26,203 bases of DNA from the NCBI GenBank assembly GCA_023461115.1, contig JAEWOA010000209.1:1-26203 (forward strand), given 5' to 3'. Position numbers and translations under genes: made by a program. The first letter of the stretch is position 1, and each line of letters starts with the position of its first letter. Under the pieces are notes generated by a model. That model searched no databases. It was not told the DNA's origin and saw only the letters and a program-made list of their open reading frames with translations. The stretch comes from Actinomycetes bacterium. GTDB lineage: Bacteria; Actinomycetota; Actinomycetes; Actinomycetales; Cellulomonadaceae. Of the stretch, positions 15,653 through 23,260 are shown piece after piece.

Positions 15653-16897
15653 GTGACCAGCCAGCCGCCCGAGCCCCGCGCGGATCGACCGACGGTGGCC
15701 GTCGTCGGCGGCGGCCCGGCTGGGCTGATCGCCGCCGAGGAGCTGGCGCGGCAGCATGCGGCCGTCACCGTCTACGACCGCATGCCCTCACCCGCGCGCA
15801 AGTTCCTGCTGGCCGGGCACGGTGGCCTCAACCTCACGCACACCGAGCCGCGCGAGCGCTTCCTGACGAGGTACGGCGCCTCCGCCGAGCGCCTGGAGCC
15901 CATGCTCGACGCGTTCTCGCCGCAGGATCTGCGCGACTGGTGCGCGGGACTGGGGGAGGAGACCTTCGCGGGCACGAGCGGCCGCGTCTTCCCCCGCTCG
16001 TTCCGCGCGACGCCGCTGGTCCGCGCGTGGCTCGCGCGCCTGGACGAGCTCGGCGTGCGGATCGAGCGGCGGCGGCGCTGGACGGGCTGGTCCGACGAGC
16101 GCGGCCTCCGGTTCGAGGGCGCGGACGGCCAAGAGACCGAGGTGACACCCGACGCGGTCGTCTTCGCGCTCGGCGGTGCGTCGTGGCCGCGGCTCGGCTC
16201 GGACGGCGGCTGGATCGACGAGTTCGCCGCGCGCGGCGTGGCCGTGGCCCCGCTGCGGCCCGCCAACGTGGGCGTCCGTGTCGCGTGGAGCGAGGTGTTC
16301 GTCGGCCGCTTCGAGGGCGCGCCGCTCAAGAACGTCAGCCTCACGGTCCGCGGCCAGGACGTGACCGCGCGCGGCGACGCCATGGTGACGCGATCCGGCC
16401 TGGAGGGCGGCCCGGTCTACGCGATCGGCGCGGCCATCCGCCGCGCGTTCGACGACGAAGACCCCTGCGTCGTCGAGATCGACCTCCGCCCCGACCTCAC
16501 CCAGGCCCAACTCACCGACCGGCTCGCGAACCGCCGCCCCAAGGACTCGACCGCGAGCTGGCTGCGCCGCGCGCTCGGGCTCGACCCCGCGGCGGCGTCG
16601 CTCCTGCGCGAGCCCGGCGCGCTCCCCGACGACCCCGCGGCCCTCGCGCGCCTCGTCAAGGCCGTCCCCGTCACGGTCGACGGCACGATGCCGATCGAGA
16701 AGGCGATCTCGACCGCGGGCGGCATCGCGTGGGACGAGGTCGACGAGTCGCTCATGCTCCGGCGCCTGCCCGGCACGTTCGTCGCCGGCGAGATGCTCGA
16801 CTGGGAGGCGCCCACGGGCGGCTACCTGCTCCAAGCCTCGTTCAGCACGGGCGTCGCGGCCGCGCGCGGTGTCATGCGGTGGCTCGACGAGCGCTGA
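15653..16897 (+). CDS. HI0933/YhiN-like FAD-dependent oxidoreductase (TIGR03862-type)
   Basis: The 414-residue flavoprotein starts with a Rossmann motif VAVVGGGPAGLIAAEEL (15-31). It continues with SPARKFLLAGHGGLNLTH, a segment typical of the HI0933/YhiN group (usually KxxxSGxGRCNxTN). Later landmarks are GTSGRVFPRSFRATPLV, FALGGASWPRLGSDG and the C-terminal FAD contact FVAGEMLDWEAPTGGYLLQ. The physiological substrate of this group is not established. The GTG at 15653 fits the family start. It is downstream of ychF (57 bp gap) and convergent with the DUF1801 gene. Confidence 0.85.
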   Translation: MTSQPPEPRADRPTVAVVGGGPAGLIAAEELARQHAAVTVYDRMPSPARKFLLAGHGGLNLTHTEPRERFLTRYGASAERLEPMLDAFSPQDLRDWCAGLGEETFAGTSGRVFPRSFRATPLVRAWLARLDELGVRIERRRRWTGWSDERGLRFEGADGQETEVTPDAVVFALGGASWPRLGSDGGWIDEFAARGVAVAPLRPANVGVRVAWSEVFVGRFEGAPLKNVSLTVRGQDVTARGDAMVTRSGLEGGPVYAIGAAIRRAFDDEDPCVVEIDLRPDLTQAQLTDRLANRRPKDSTASWLRRALGLDPAAASLLREPGALPDDPAALARLVKAVPVTVDGTMPIEKAISTAGGIAWDEVDESLMLRRLPGTFVAGEMLDWEAPTGGYLLQASFSTGVAAARGVMRWLDER

Positions 16898-16949
16898 CGC
16901 GCGGCACGACGCGTCACCGCGAGCCGTCGGCGCACGGCCGGTACGGCTC
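16895..16949. terminator. Candidate bidirectional terminator between convergent genes
   Basis: Two stem-loops lie between the convergent stops. One pairs TGACGCG (16895-16901) with 16910-16916; the other pairs GAGCCGT (16921-16927) with 16943-16949. Neither has a T-tract, as is common in high-GC actinobacteria. Confidence 0.4.
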
Positions 16950-17406
16950 AGCCAGCCGCCCGCTTCACCAGCTCCGCGATCCGCTGCTCGTCGGCGGCCG
17001 TCGGCGTGGTGAGCGCGTAGACCGTGGGCCACATGCCGCCGTCGTCGAGCGCGGCGTCGCCGTTGAAGCCCAGCTCGCAGTAGCGCTGCTTGAACTTGCC
17101 CGCGGGCTTGAAGAACACGGTCGCCTTGCCGCCTCGGCCGTAGGCCGGCATGCCGTACCAGAGCCGGGGCGCGAAGTCGGGGGCGGAGGCCTTGACGATC
17201 GCATGCACCTTCTCGGCCAGCGCGCGGTCCTCGTCGTTGAACGTCGCGATCTTGGCCAGCACCTCGGGCTCGGGGTCCTCGTCGCCGGTGCGCTTGCGCG
17301 CGGCGCGCGCCTCGTTGGCCCGGTCCTTCATCGCCTCGCGCTCCTCGGCGGTGAAGTTCTGCGTGTCCGCGCCCTTCGCGGCGGTCGTGCTCTTCGTCGT
17401 GGCCAT
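16948..17406 (-). CDS. DUF1801 (YdhG-like) protein
   Basis: The 152-residue protein belongs to the DUF1801 group, some members of which are called iron chaperone or YdhG-like. The family core is residues about 65-150: VHAIVKASAPDFAPRLWYGMPAYGRGGK (read as HAIVKASAPDF then LWYGMPAYGRGGK), and FFKPAGKFKQRYCELGFN. The first 60 residues are charged and Lys/Glu/Arg-rich, probably flexible. The function is not established. A strong AGGAGG lies 6 nt before the ATG, and a TAGCAT hexamer at 17437-17442 on the minus strand could be its -10, so unlike its neighbours this gene appears to have a normal leader. Confidence 0.8.
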   Translation of the reverse strand: MATTKSTTAAKGADTQNFTAEEREAMKDRANEARAARKRTGDEDPEPEVLAKIATFNDEDRALAEKVHAIVKASAPDFAPRLWYGMPAYGRGGKATVFFKPAGKFKQRYCELGFNGDAALDDGGMWPTVYALTTPTAADEQRIAELVKRAAG

Positions 17407-17530
17407 CGTGGTCCTCCTGCGTTGTCGTTGGCACCGATGCTATGAACGCCCGCGCCACGACGGCTTCTCGGAAACTGATCGATCCTGCGCGGGCGGCGGT
17501 CCTTGCCTCGCGCGAGCCGCGACGGCGGGC

Positions 17531-17536
17531 GAGCAT
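17531..17536 (+). promoter_or_regulatory. Weak -10-like hexamer of the pterin dehydratase-VOC gene
   Basis: GAGCAT, the same hexamer as at 15640, ends 7 nt before the ATG at 17544. It has no ribosome site, so a leaderless start is the best explanation. Confidence 0.3.
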
Positions 17537-17543
17537 GGGCGGC

Positions 17544-18191
17544 ATGACCAAGCTCACCGGACAGCAGATCGCCGACGCCGGCCTCGAGGGCTGGGCGAAT
17601 CTGGGTTGGAGCCTGCGCACGCGCGTCGCCACGGGGGACTTCGCGGCGGGCCTCGCGCTCGTCGAGAAGATCGGGGCGGTCGCCGAGGCCCGGAACCACC
17701 ACCCGGACGTGGACCTGCGCTACCCGCACGTGGACGTCGCGCTGCGCAGCCACGACGCCGACGGCGTCACCGAGCGGGACGTGGACCTCGCGCGCGAGAT
17801 CAGCCGCCTGGCGGCCGACGCGGGCCTCGCGCTGGATCCCACGCACTCCGCGGTGCTGGACCTCGCGCTCGACACCCCGGCGCACGGGGGCGTCAAGCCC
17901 TTCTGGCGCGCGCTCCTGGACTACCAGGACCGCCCCGGCATGGACGACGAGATCCAGGACCCCGCGGGCGCGCTCCCGGCGCTGTGGTTCCAGCGTTCGG
18001 GCAGCGATGAGCCGCGCCAACGCTGGCACTTCGACATCTGGGTGGACCCCAGCCAGGTGCAGCGCCGCATCGACGCCGCGCTCGCGGCGGGCGGCACGCT
18101 GTCCGACGACGAGCAGGCGCCGGCGTTCTGGGTGCTCGCGGACCCGGAGGGCAACCGTGTGTGCCTGTGCACGTGGCAGGAGCGCGGTTGA
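17544..18191 (+). CDS. Pterin-4a-carbinolamine dehydratase fused to a VOC domain
   Basis: The 215-residue protein joins two domains. Residues 1-95 are a pterin-4a-carbinolamine dehydratase (PCD) domain: GWANLGWSLRTR, the signature ARNHHPDVDLRYPHVDVALR (49-68; His52, His53 and His62 are the expected catalytic residues) and DADGVTERDVDLA. Residues about 105-213 are a glyoxalase/bleomycin-resistance (VOC) fold: PFWRALLDYQ, HFDIWVDPSQVQRRIDAAL and FWVLADPEGNRVCLCTWQ. The dehydratase recycles tetrahydropterin cofactor; the role of the fused VOC domain is unknown. In-frame ATGs at 17442 and 17535 also exist; 17544 (MTKLTGQQIAD) fits the family start. It ends 4 bp from the convergent DUF4180 gene. 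Confidence 0.85.
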   Translation: MTKLTGQQIADAGLEGWANLGWSLRTRVATGDFAAGLALVEKIGAVAEARNHHPDVDLRYPHVDVALRSHDADGVTERDVDLAREISRLAADAGLALDPTHSAVLDLALDTPAHGGVKPFWRALLDYQDRPGMDDEIQDPAGALPALWFQRSGSDEPRQRWHFDIWVDPSQVQRRIDAALAAGGTLSDDEQAPAFWVLADPEGNRVCLCTWQERG

Positions 18192-18195
18192 GCGC

Positions 18196-18555
18196 TCAGC
18201 CGCCCAGCCGGGCCCGCAGCGCGGCCTCGTCGGGCACGAACCACACGTGCCGCCCGCGGTTGGACTCGCGCACGTAGTCGCCCAACGCGTCGCTCGCGGC
18301 CACGTACGACGACACGTCCCCGACGACCGCCAGGACGAGGTGGTAGTTGACGAGCTTCTGCGTCACCTCGCCCGCGAGGCCCGACGAGAGGCGGAAGAAC
18401 TCGGGGGACAGCAGCGCCACGGGCACGGCGACGACCTCGGCCTCGTGGCCCCACGCGTCCCCGACGAGGTCGAGCGCGTCCTGGGGCGCGGCGATGACCG
18501 CACGCTCGTCGTCGACCATCCAGATGCGCCGCCCCGCGGCCTCCCACACGCTCAC
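18196..18555 (-). CDS. DUF4180 protein
   Basis: The 119-residue protein matches my memory of DUF4180, a small family with no known function. Landmarks are FFRLSSGLAGEVTQKLVNY (about 55-73), LAVVGDVSSYVAASDAL and the near-terminal ESNRGRHVWFV. The start is the GTG at 18555 (VSVWEAAGRR), which has TAGCGT ending 7 nt upstream; an in-frame GTG at 18564 is the alternative. Frames that run from here into the GH3 gene are artefacts. It lies 80 bp downstream of the GH3 gene, on the same strand, but has its own -10-like sequence. Confidence 0.8.
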   Translation of the reverse strand: MSVWEAAGRRIWMVDDERAVIAAPQDALDLVGDAWGHEAEVVAVPVALLSPEFFRLSSGLAGEVTQKLVNYHLVLAVVGDVSSYVAASDALGDYVRESNRGRHVWFVPDEAALRARLGG

Positions 18556-18562
18556 GCGCGCC

Positions 18563-18568
18563 ACGCTA
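18563..18568 (-). promoter_or_regulatory. -10-like hexamer of the DUF4180 gene
   Basis: On the minus strand TAGCGT, identical to the hexamer before the aldo/keto reductase, ends 7 nt before the GTG at 18555. This supports both that start and a leaderless message. Confidence 0.5.
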
Positions 18569-18635
18569 GCGGTGCCGGGCGGGTCGCCGGGTGGAGAAGC
18601 GGACCTGAGACGGACCGCATCTCCGCCCGGCTCGG

Positions 18636-20897
18636 CTACGCCACCACCGTGAAGGGGGCCACCAGCTGCGAGTCCAGCGACGACGACGGGCCCACCCGCA
18701 GCTCGAACGCGCCCGGCTCCACCACGCGGTTGCCCGCGGCGTCGACGATCGAGCAGTCCGCGACGGGGAGCTCGAGCTCGACGACGACCGACTCCCCGGG
18801 CGGCACGGTCACCTGCCGGTACGCCTTGAGCTCGGCGTCCGCCCAGGTCACGGACGTGACCAGGTCGCAGATGTAGACCTGCACGGTCTCCAGCGCGGGC
18901 CGCGTGCCGGTGTTCGAGAGCGTGACGTGCGCGCGCAGCGTGTCGTCGGCGCCGAGCGTGGGCGACGCGATCGTGAGCCCCGTGTACTCCACGGTCGTGT
19001 AGGACAGACCGAACCCGAACGGGAACGCGGGCGTCTGCGTGAGGTCGGCGTACCGCGTGCCGTGCTGGCCGCGGATCTGGTTGTAGTAGGTCGGCTGCTG
19101 GCCCGCGTGGCGCGCGAACGAGATGGGCAGCCGCCCGGTCGGCTCGATCTCGCCCAGCAGCAGCTCGGCGATCGCCTGCCCGCCGCGCATGCCCGGGTTC
19201 GCGGCCCACACGATCGCCGCGGCGGACAGCGCGGACGGCGGCAGCACGAGCGGCTTGGAGGCGATCACGACGACGACGAGCGGCGTGCCGGTCGCGGCGA
19301 GCGCGTCGAGCAGCGCGACCTGCCCGCCGATGAGCTCGAGCGTCGCGGTGGACTTGCCCTCGCCGACGAGCTCGATGCGGTCGCCCACGACGGCCACGAC
19401 GTAGTCCGCCGCCCGCGCGGCGGCGACCGCGGCGTCGATGAGCGCGGCGTCGGGCTCGCACGGCACGACGACCTGCGGGCGTGGCTGGCCGTCGGGGAAG
19501 AACGCGCCCTCGGGGTCGGCCTCGAGCGTGAGGATCTCGGCGCCACGCTCGTGGTCCACGGTCCACGACGAGGGCACGCGCGCGCGCAGCCCGTCGAGCA
19601 CGGTCTCGATCATGTGGCGGGGATGCCCGTCGGGCAGCCAGTCGGCCTGGCCCGAGGCGCCGGCCCAGTCGCCGAGCTGGGTGTGCTCGTCGTCGGCGTT
19701 CGGGCCCACGACGAGGACGCGCTTGCCCGGCTCGTCCGCGGGCAGCGGCAGGACGCCCTCGTTGCGCAGCAGCACGAGCGATCGGCGCGTGACCTCGAGG
19801 TTGATCGCCTCGTGCTCGTCGGCCCCGACGAGCGCCGCGATGCGCGCGGGGTCCGGGCGGCGGGGGTTCTCGAACAGGCCGAGCTGGAACTTGAGCGCGA
19901 GGATGCGCGCGACGGCCGCGTCGATGAGGCGCTCGTCGAGAATGCCGCGCTCGACGGCCTCCAGCGCGCCGGCGAAGAACCCGGGGGTCGTCATGACGAC
20001 GTCGTTGCCGGCCTTGACGGCGGCGGCGGCCGCGTGCACGTAGTCGGGCTGGATGTGCTGCTCCCACACCATGCGCCCGACGTTGTCCCAGTCGGTGATG
20101 AGCGTGCCGGTGTAGCCCCACTCGCCGCGCAGCACCTCGGACAGCAGCCAGTCGTTGACCGTGACGGGCACGCCGTCCATGGACTGGTACCCGAGCATGA
20201 ACGTCGCGCAGCCTTCGCGCGCGACGCGCTCGAACGGCGGCAGGAACCACGACCGCAGCTTGCGGCGCGAGATGTCGGCCTCGGACGCGTCGCGGCCGCC
20301 CTGCGTCTCGGAGTAGCCGGCGAAGTGCTTGGCGGTCGCGAGGATCGCGGTCGGGTCGGTCAGGCCGTCGCCTTGGTAGCCGCGGACCATGGCGGACGCG
20401 AGCTCGCCGATGAGGAAGGGATCCTCGCCGAAGGTCTCGTCGACGCGGCCCCAGCGCAGGTCGCGCGCGATGCAGAGCACGGGAGAGAAGGTCCAGTGGA
20501 CACCGGTCGCGGCGACCTCGACTGCGGTGGCGCGCGCGCCTCGCTCGAGGAGCGCGGGGTCCCAGGTGGCGGCCATGCCGAGCTGCGTCGGGAAGATCGT
20601 GGAGCCGACGAAGAACGAGTGGCCGTGGATGCAGTCCTCGGCGATGAGCAGCGGGATGCGCAGCCGCGTCTCGTCCGTGACGGTGTGCGCCTCGAGCACG
20701 GCGGCGGGGGAGGTGTGCAGGATCGAGCCGACGTGCATGCCCTCGATGAGCCCGCGCACGCCTTCGCGCGCGTCGAGCTGCAGCATCTGCCCGACCTTCT
20801 CGGGGAGCGTCATACGGGTGACGAGGTCCGCGACACGCTCAACCACAGGGGCTTCCTGGTCGAGGTACAGGGGGTGCTCGGGCGGTGCGACAGTCAC
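18636..20897 (-). CDS. Intracellular GH3 beta-glucosidase-like glycoside hydrolase
   Basis: The 753-residue enzyme has the three-domain GH3 layout: a TIM-barrel (about 1-330), an alpha/beta sandwich (about 370-600) and a C-terminal fibronectin III-like domain (about 655-745). The predicted nucleophile is Asp269 in TLITDWDNVGRM. The substrate-binding KHF motif is at 190-192. The likely acid/base is Glu513 in ELVGEGKSTATLEL. There is no signal peptide, so it should cleave imported beta-glucosides or related oligosaccharides in the cytoplasm. Exact linkage or sugar (glucose, xylose) cannot be fixed from sequence. The GTG at 20897 is the chosen start because GAAGGGA lies about 6 nt upstream; the frame extends into the regulatory gap without sense. 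A promoter and TetR-type operator lie just upstream, and a family-5 transporter operon diverges from it. Confidence 0.93.
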   Translation of the reverse strand: MTVAPPEHPLYLDQEAPVVERVADLVTRMTLPEKVGQMLQLDAREGVRGLIEGMHVGSILHTSPAAVLEAHTVTDETRLRIPLLIAEDCIHGHSFFVGSTIFPTQLGMAATWDPALLERGARATAVEVAATGVHWTFSPVLCIARDLRWGRVDETFGEDPFLIGELASAMVRGYQGDGLTDPTAILATAKHFAGYSETQGGRDASEADISRRKLRSWFLPPFERVAREGCATFMLGYQSMDGVPVTVNDWLLSEVLRGEWGYTGTLITDWDNVGRMVWEQHIQPDYVHAAAAAVKAGNDVVMTTPGFFAGALEAVERGILDERLIDAAVARILALKFQLGLFENPRRPDPARIAALVGADEHEAINLEVTRRSLVLLRNEGVLPLPADEPGKRVLVVGPNADDEHTQLGDWAGASGQADWLPDGHPRHMIETVLDGLRARVPSSWTVDHERGAEILTLEADPEGAFFPDGQPRPQVVVPCEPDAALIDAAVAAARAADYVVAVVGDRIELVGEGKSTATLELIGGQVALLDALAATGTPLVVVVIASKPLVLPPSALSAAAIVWAANPGMRGGQAIAELLLGEIEPTGRLPISFARHAGQQPTYYNQIRGQHGTRYADLTQTPAFPFGFGLSYTTVEYTGLTIASPTLGADDTLRAHVTLSNTGTRPALETVQVYICDLVTSVTWADAELKAYRQVTVPPGESVVVELELPVADCSIVDAAGNRVVEPGAFELRVGPSSSLDSQLVAPFTVVA

Positions 20898-20938
20898 GGG
20901 TGTCCCTTCGCGGCGACGATGACGAGTAGGCGGGGCCC

Positions 20939-20968
20939 AGGCTACGCCACTTACTGACTCGTCAGTAA
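20939..20968 (-). promoter_or_regulatory. Promoter of the GH3 gene
   Basis: On the minus strand a -35 TTACTG (20963-20968) and a -10 TAGCCT (20939-20944) are separated by 18 bp. Transcription would start near 20932 and leave a leader of about 35 nt with a ribosome site. The -35 and spacer overlap the operator at 20949-20970. Confidence 0.55.
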
Positions 20969-20970
20969 GT
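20949..20970. promoter_or_regulatory. TetR-type operator, perfect 10-2-10 inverted repeat
   Basis: ACTTACTGAC and its exact reverse complement GTCAGTAAGT flank a 2 bp centre (TC). The length, AT-rich ends and TTACTGAC/GTCAGTAA core are typical of TetR/AcrR-family operators. It sits between the -35 and -10 of the GH3 promoter, where binding would block transcription. No TetR gene is in the window, so the regulator is encoded elsewhere. Confidence 0.72.
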
Positions 20971-21309
20971 AAACACGGATGTTGCGGCGACGTTTCGCGC
21001 CGCGCCGTGGGCACATAGCAGAACCCGCGGACTGCTGCTCCTGATTTGACAGTAGATACGCATGAGATGGCGCTCACCAGCCCGCTGACGTGCAGCTGGA
21101 CACCTACCCGTCTCACTATGTGGACGTACTAGCCAGTATCAATCACGTAACGATCGCCATTGCGCTAGGGAGTAGTCCGAATTGTCCGTTCGGGCGCGGC
21201 TAGCCTGATCGTCAACGCCGGCGGAGCCCTCGCGGTGTCGGCCGGGTCGCGCAATCCTGTGACCCGGCACGGCCCAGCGGGGCCCCGCCACCTTCATCCA
21301 GGAGGAACA
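20971..21309. other. Gene-free regulatory gap before the family-5 transporter operon
   Basis: About 340 bp carry no convincing gene. The stretch 21010-21200 is noticeably AT-richer than the rest of the window. Inside it are a TTGACA at 21046-21051 without a good -10 at normal distance, an imperfect dyad TACTAGCCAGTA at 21127-21138, and a TAGCCT at 21201-21206 that could be the -10 for the plus-strand operon. I could not identify a riboswitch or small RNA. Confidence 0.5.
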
Positions 21310-23157
21310 TTGAGGATCACACGTAAGGCCGCCTTCGCAGCGGTCGCCGCGGTCAGCGCGCTGTCGCTCGCCGCGTGCTCGAGTGGCAGCGGCGACGACG
21401 ACAACGACGACGACGCCGGCATCACGACCGACGCGTCGGTCAAGATCGCGTGGAACCAGCCGTTCTACTCGGCCAACGGCACGAGCATGACGGGTAACGC
21501 GACCGCGAACAACGTCATCCTGTACATGCTGAACGCGGGCTTCAACTTCTACGACCAGGACCTGAACCTCGTTCAGGACAAGTCCTTCGGGTCGTACGAG
21601 AAGGTCTCCGACGACCCGCTGAAGGTCAAGTACACCTTCGCCGACAGCGCGCAGTGGTCGGACGGCGTGCCCGCGGGCCCCGCCGACCTGCTGCTCGAGT
21701 GGGCTGCCCAGAGCGGCAAGTTCACCAACGTCGAGGCCGAGTACGACGACGAGGGCAACGTCACCAACCAGGACGCGCTGGACGCCGGCGTGTACTTCGA
21801 CGCCGCCAGCCCGGCCGTCGCGCTGATCAAGGACACGCCGGAGATCGACGGCAAGTCGATCACGCTGACCTACTCCAAGCCGTTCGCGGACTGGGAGACG
21901 GCGATCGGCGTCAACCTGCCGGCGCACGTCGTCGCGCAGCGCGCGCTCGGCATCGCCGACGGCAACGAGGCGGCGGACGCGCTCGTCAAGGCGATCCAGG
22001 ACAACGACACCGCGTCGGTGCAGAAGATCTCGCAGGTCTGGAGCAACGACTTCAACTTCACGCAGCTGCCGGCCGAGGCCGACAAGAACCTGCTCGTGAC
22101 CAGCGGTGCGTACACCATCACTGAGTTCGAGAAGGACCAGTTCATCACCCTGACGGCCAACCCGGACTACAAGGGCGACCACAAGGCCGTCTTCAAGACC
22201 GTGACGGTCCGCTACAACGGTGACGCGATGGGCCAGGTCCAGGCGCTGCAGAACGGTGAGGTCGACCTCATCAGCCCGCAGGCCACGGCCGACGTCCTCA
22301 AGGCGCTCCAGGGCATCAGCACGCTCGAGACGATCACGGGCCCTGAGGGCACGTACGAGCACGTCGACCTGCAGTTCACCAACGGCGGTCCGTTCGACCC
22401 GAAGACCTACGGCGGCGACGCCGAGAAGGCCCGCAAGGTCCGCGAGGCGTTCCTCAAGACGATCCCGCGCCAGGAGATCGTCGACAAGCTGATCAAGCCG
22501 CTCGACCCGACGGCCGAGATCCGCAACTCCTTCACCACGGTCCCCGGCTCGCCGAACTACGACGGCATCGTCGAGGCCAACGGCCAGAAGGCGTTCGACC
22601 AGGTCGACATCGCGGGCGCGAAGCAGCTCCTGGCCGAGGCCGGCGTCGCCACGCCGATCACGGTCCGCCTGCTCTTCGACCCCAACAACCCGCGTCGTGT
22701 GAACGAGCACCAGCTCATCAACGTCTCGGCGAAGGAGGCCGGCTTCGACGTCGTGCCTTACACGGTCCAGACGGACTGGGGCACGGACCTCTCGAACGCG
22801 ACGTCGTTCTACGACGCGGCGCTCTTCGGGTGGCAGTCGACCTCGACGGCCGTGACGGAGTCGGACGCGAACTACCGCACCGGCGCCACGAACAACTTCT
22901 ACGGCTACTCGAACAAGACGGTCGACGCAGCGTTCGACCGCCTCCAGGTCGAGACGGACGCGGCGAAGCAGGGCGACATCCTTGCCGAGGTCGAGACCGA
23001 GCTCGTGAAGGACGCGTTCGGCGTCACGATCTTCCAGTTCCCGGGCGTCACGTCCTGGAACCCCGCCAAGATCGGCAACGTCTCGAAGCTCACGATCGCT
23101 CCGACGATCTTCTACGGCTTCTGGGCGTGGTCGACGGGTGACGCAGCCTCGAAGTGA
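21310..23157 (+). CDS. Family-5 (peptide/oligosaccharide) ABC substrate-binding lipoprotein
   Basis: The 615-residue protein is a lipid-anchored receptor of the SBP_bac_5 (DppA/OppA) family. It starts at the TTG at 21310, since AGGAGGAAC lies just upstream and the signal peptide then reads as a normal lipoprotein (MRITRKAAFAAVAAVSALSL, lipobox LAAC, Cys23). The mature N-terminus has an acidic linker rich in Asp (about 28-37). Family landmarks include YTFADSAQWSDGVP, TPEIDGKSITLTYSKPFADW, and FLKTIPRQEIVDKLI near residue 380. Members bind peptides, but some bind oligosaccharides, nickel or other ligands. The GH3 gene next door makes a beta-glucoside ligand possible. It leads an operon with two permeases; two strong hairpins separate it from them, consistent with a receptor made in excess. 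Confidence 0.9.
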   Translation: MRITRKAAFAAVAAVSALSLAACSSGSGDDDNDDDAGITTDASVKIAWNQPFYSANGTSMTGNATANNVILYMLNAGFNFYDQDLNLVQDKSFGSYEKVSDDPLKVKYTFADSAQWSDGVPAGPADLLLEWAAQSGKFTNVEAEYDDEGNVTNQDALDAGVYFDAASPAVALIKDTPEIDGKSITLTYSKPFADWETAIGVNLPAHVVAQRALGIADGNEAADALVKAIQDNDTASVQKISQVWSNDFNFTQLPAEADKNLLVTSGAYTITEFEKDQFITLTANPDYKGDHKAVFKTVTVRYNGDAMGQVQALQNGEVDLISPQATADVLKALQGISTLETITGPEGTYEHVDLQFTNGGPFDPKTYGGDAEKARKVREAFLKTIPRQEIVDKLIKPLDPTAEIRNSFTTVPGSPNYDGIVEANGQKAFDQVDIAGAKQLLAEAGVATPITVRLLFDPNNPRRVNEHQLINVSAKEAGFDVVPYTVQTDWGTDLSNATSFYDAALFGWQSTSTAVTESDANYRTGATNNFYGYSNKTVDAAFDRLQVETDAAKQGDILAEVETELVKDAFGVTIFQFPGVTSWNPAKIGNVSKLTIAPTIFYGFWAWSTGDAASK

Positions 23158-23164
23158 TCCACGT

Positions 23165-23203
23165 GACTCCTGCCCCCGGCCCACAAGGTCGGGGGCAGGA
23201 GTC
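23165..23203 (+). terminator. Hairpin after the binding-protein gene
   Basis: A perfect 14 bp stem pairs 23165-23178 (GACTCCTGCCCCCG) with 23190-23203 across an 11 nt loop, beginning 7 bp after the stop codon. There is no T-tract. It could terminate part of the transcripts or protect the upstream message from exonucleases. Confidence 0.65.
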
Positions 23204-23212
23204 CGCCGGTCC

Positions 23213-23218
23213 TAGACT
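23213..23218 (+). promoter_or_regulatory. Possible internal -10 hexamer
   Basis: TAGACT, the same hexamer used before ispH and ychF, lies between the two hairpins. No -35 is visible. If active, the transcript would begin at about 23225, inside the first arm of the second hairpin. Confidence 0.25.
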
Positions 23219-23221
23219 GTT

Positions 23222-23260
23222 GCTCAGGGCGTCGGGGAGCACCATCCCGACGCCCTGAGC
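23222..23260 (+). terminator. Second hairpin between binding protein and permease genes
   Basis: A perfect 15 bp stem pairs 23222-23236 (GCTCAGGGCGTCGGG) with 23246-23260 across a 9 nt loop. Like the first, it lacks a T-tract. It lies 92 bp before the permease start. Confidence 0.65.

Noticed and set aside
21046..21075. Promoter with the perfect -35 TTGACA at 21046
   Set aside because: No acceptable -10 occurs 16-19 bp downstream, so I record the hexamer only in the description of the gap.
20898..21116. N-terminal extension of the GH3 enzyme up to 21116
   Set aside because: The extra residues resemble neither a signal peptide nor GH3 sequence, and the region holds the promoter, operator and ribosome site of the gene.
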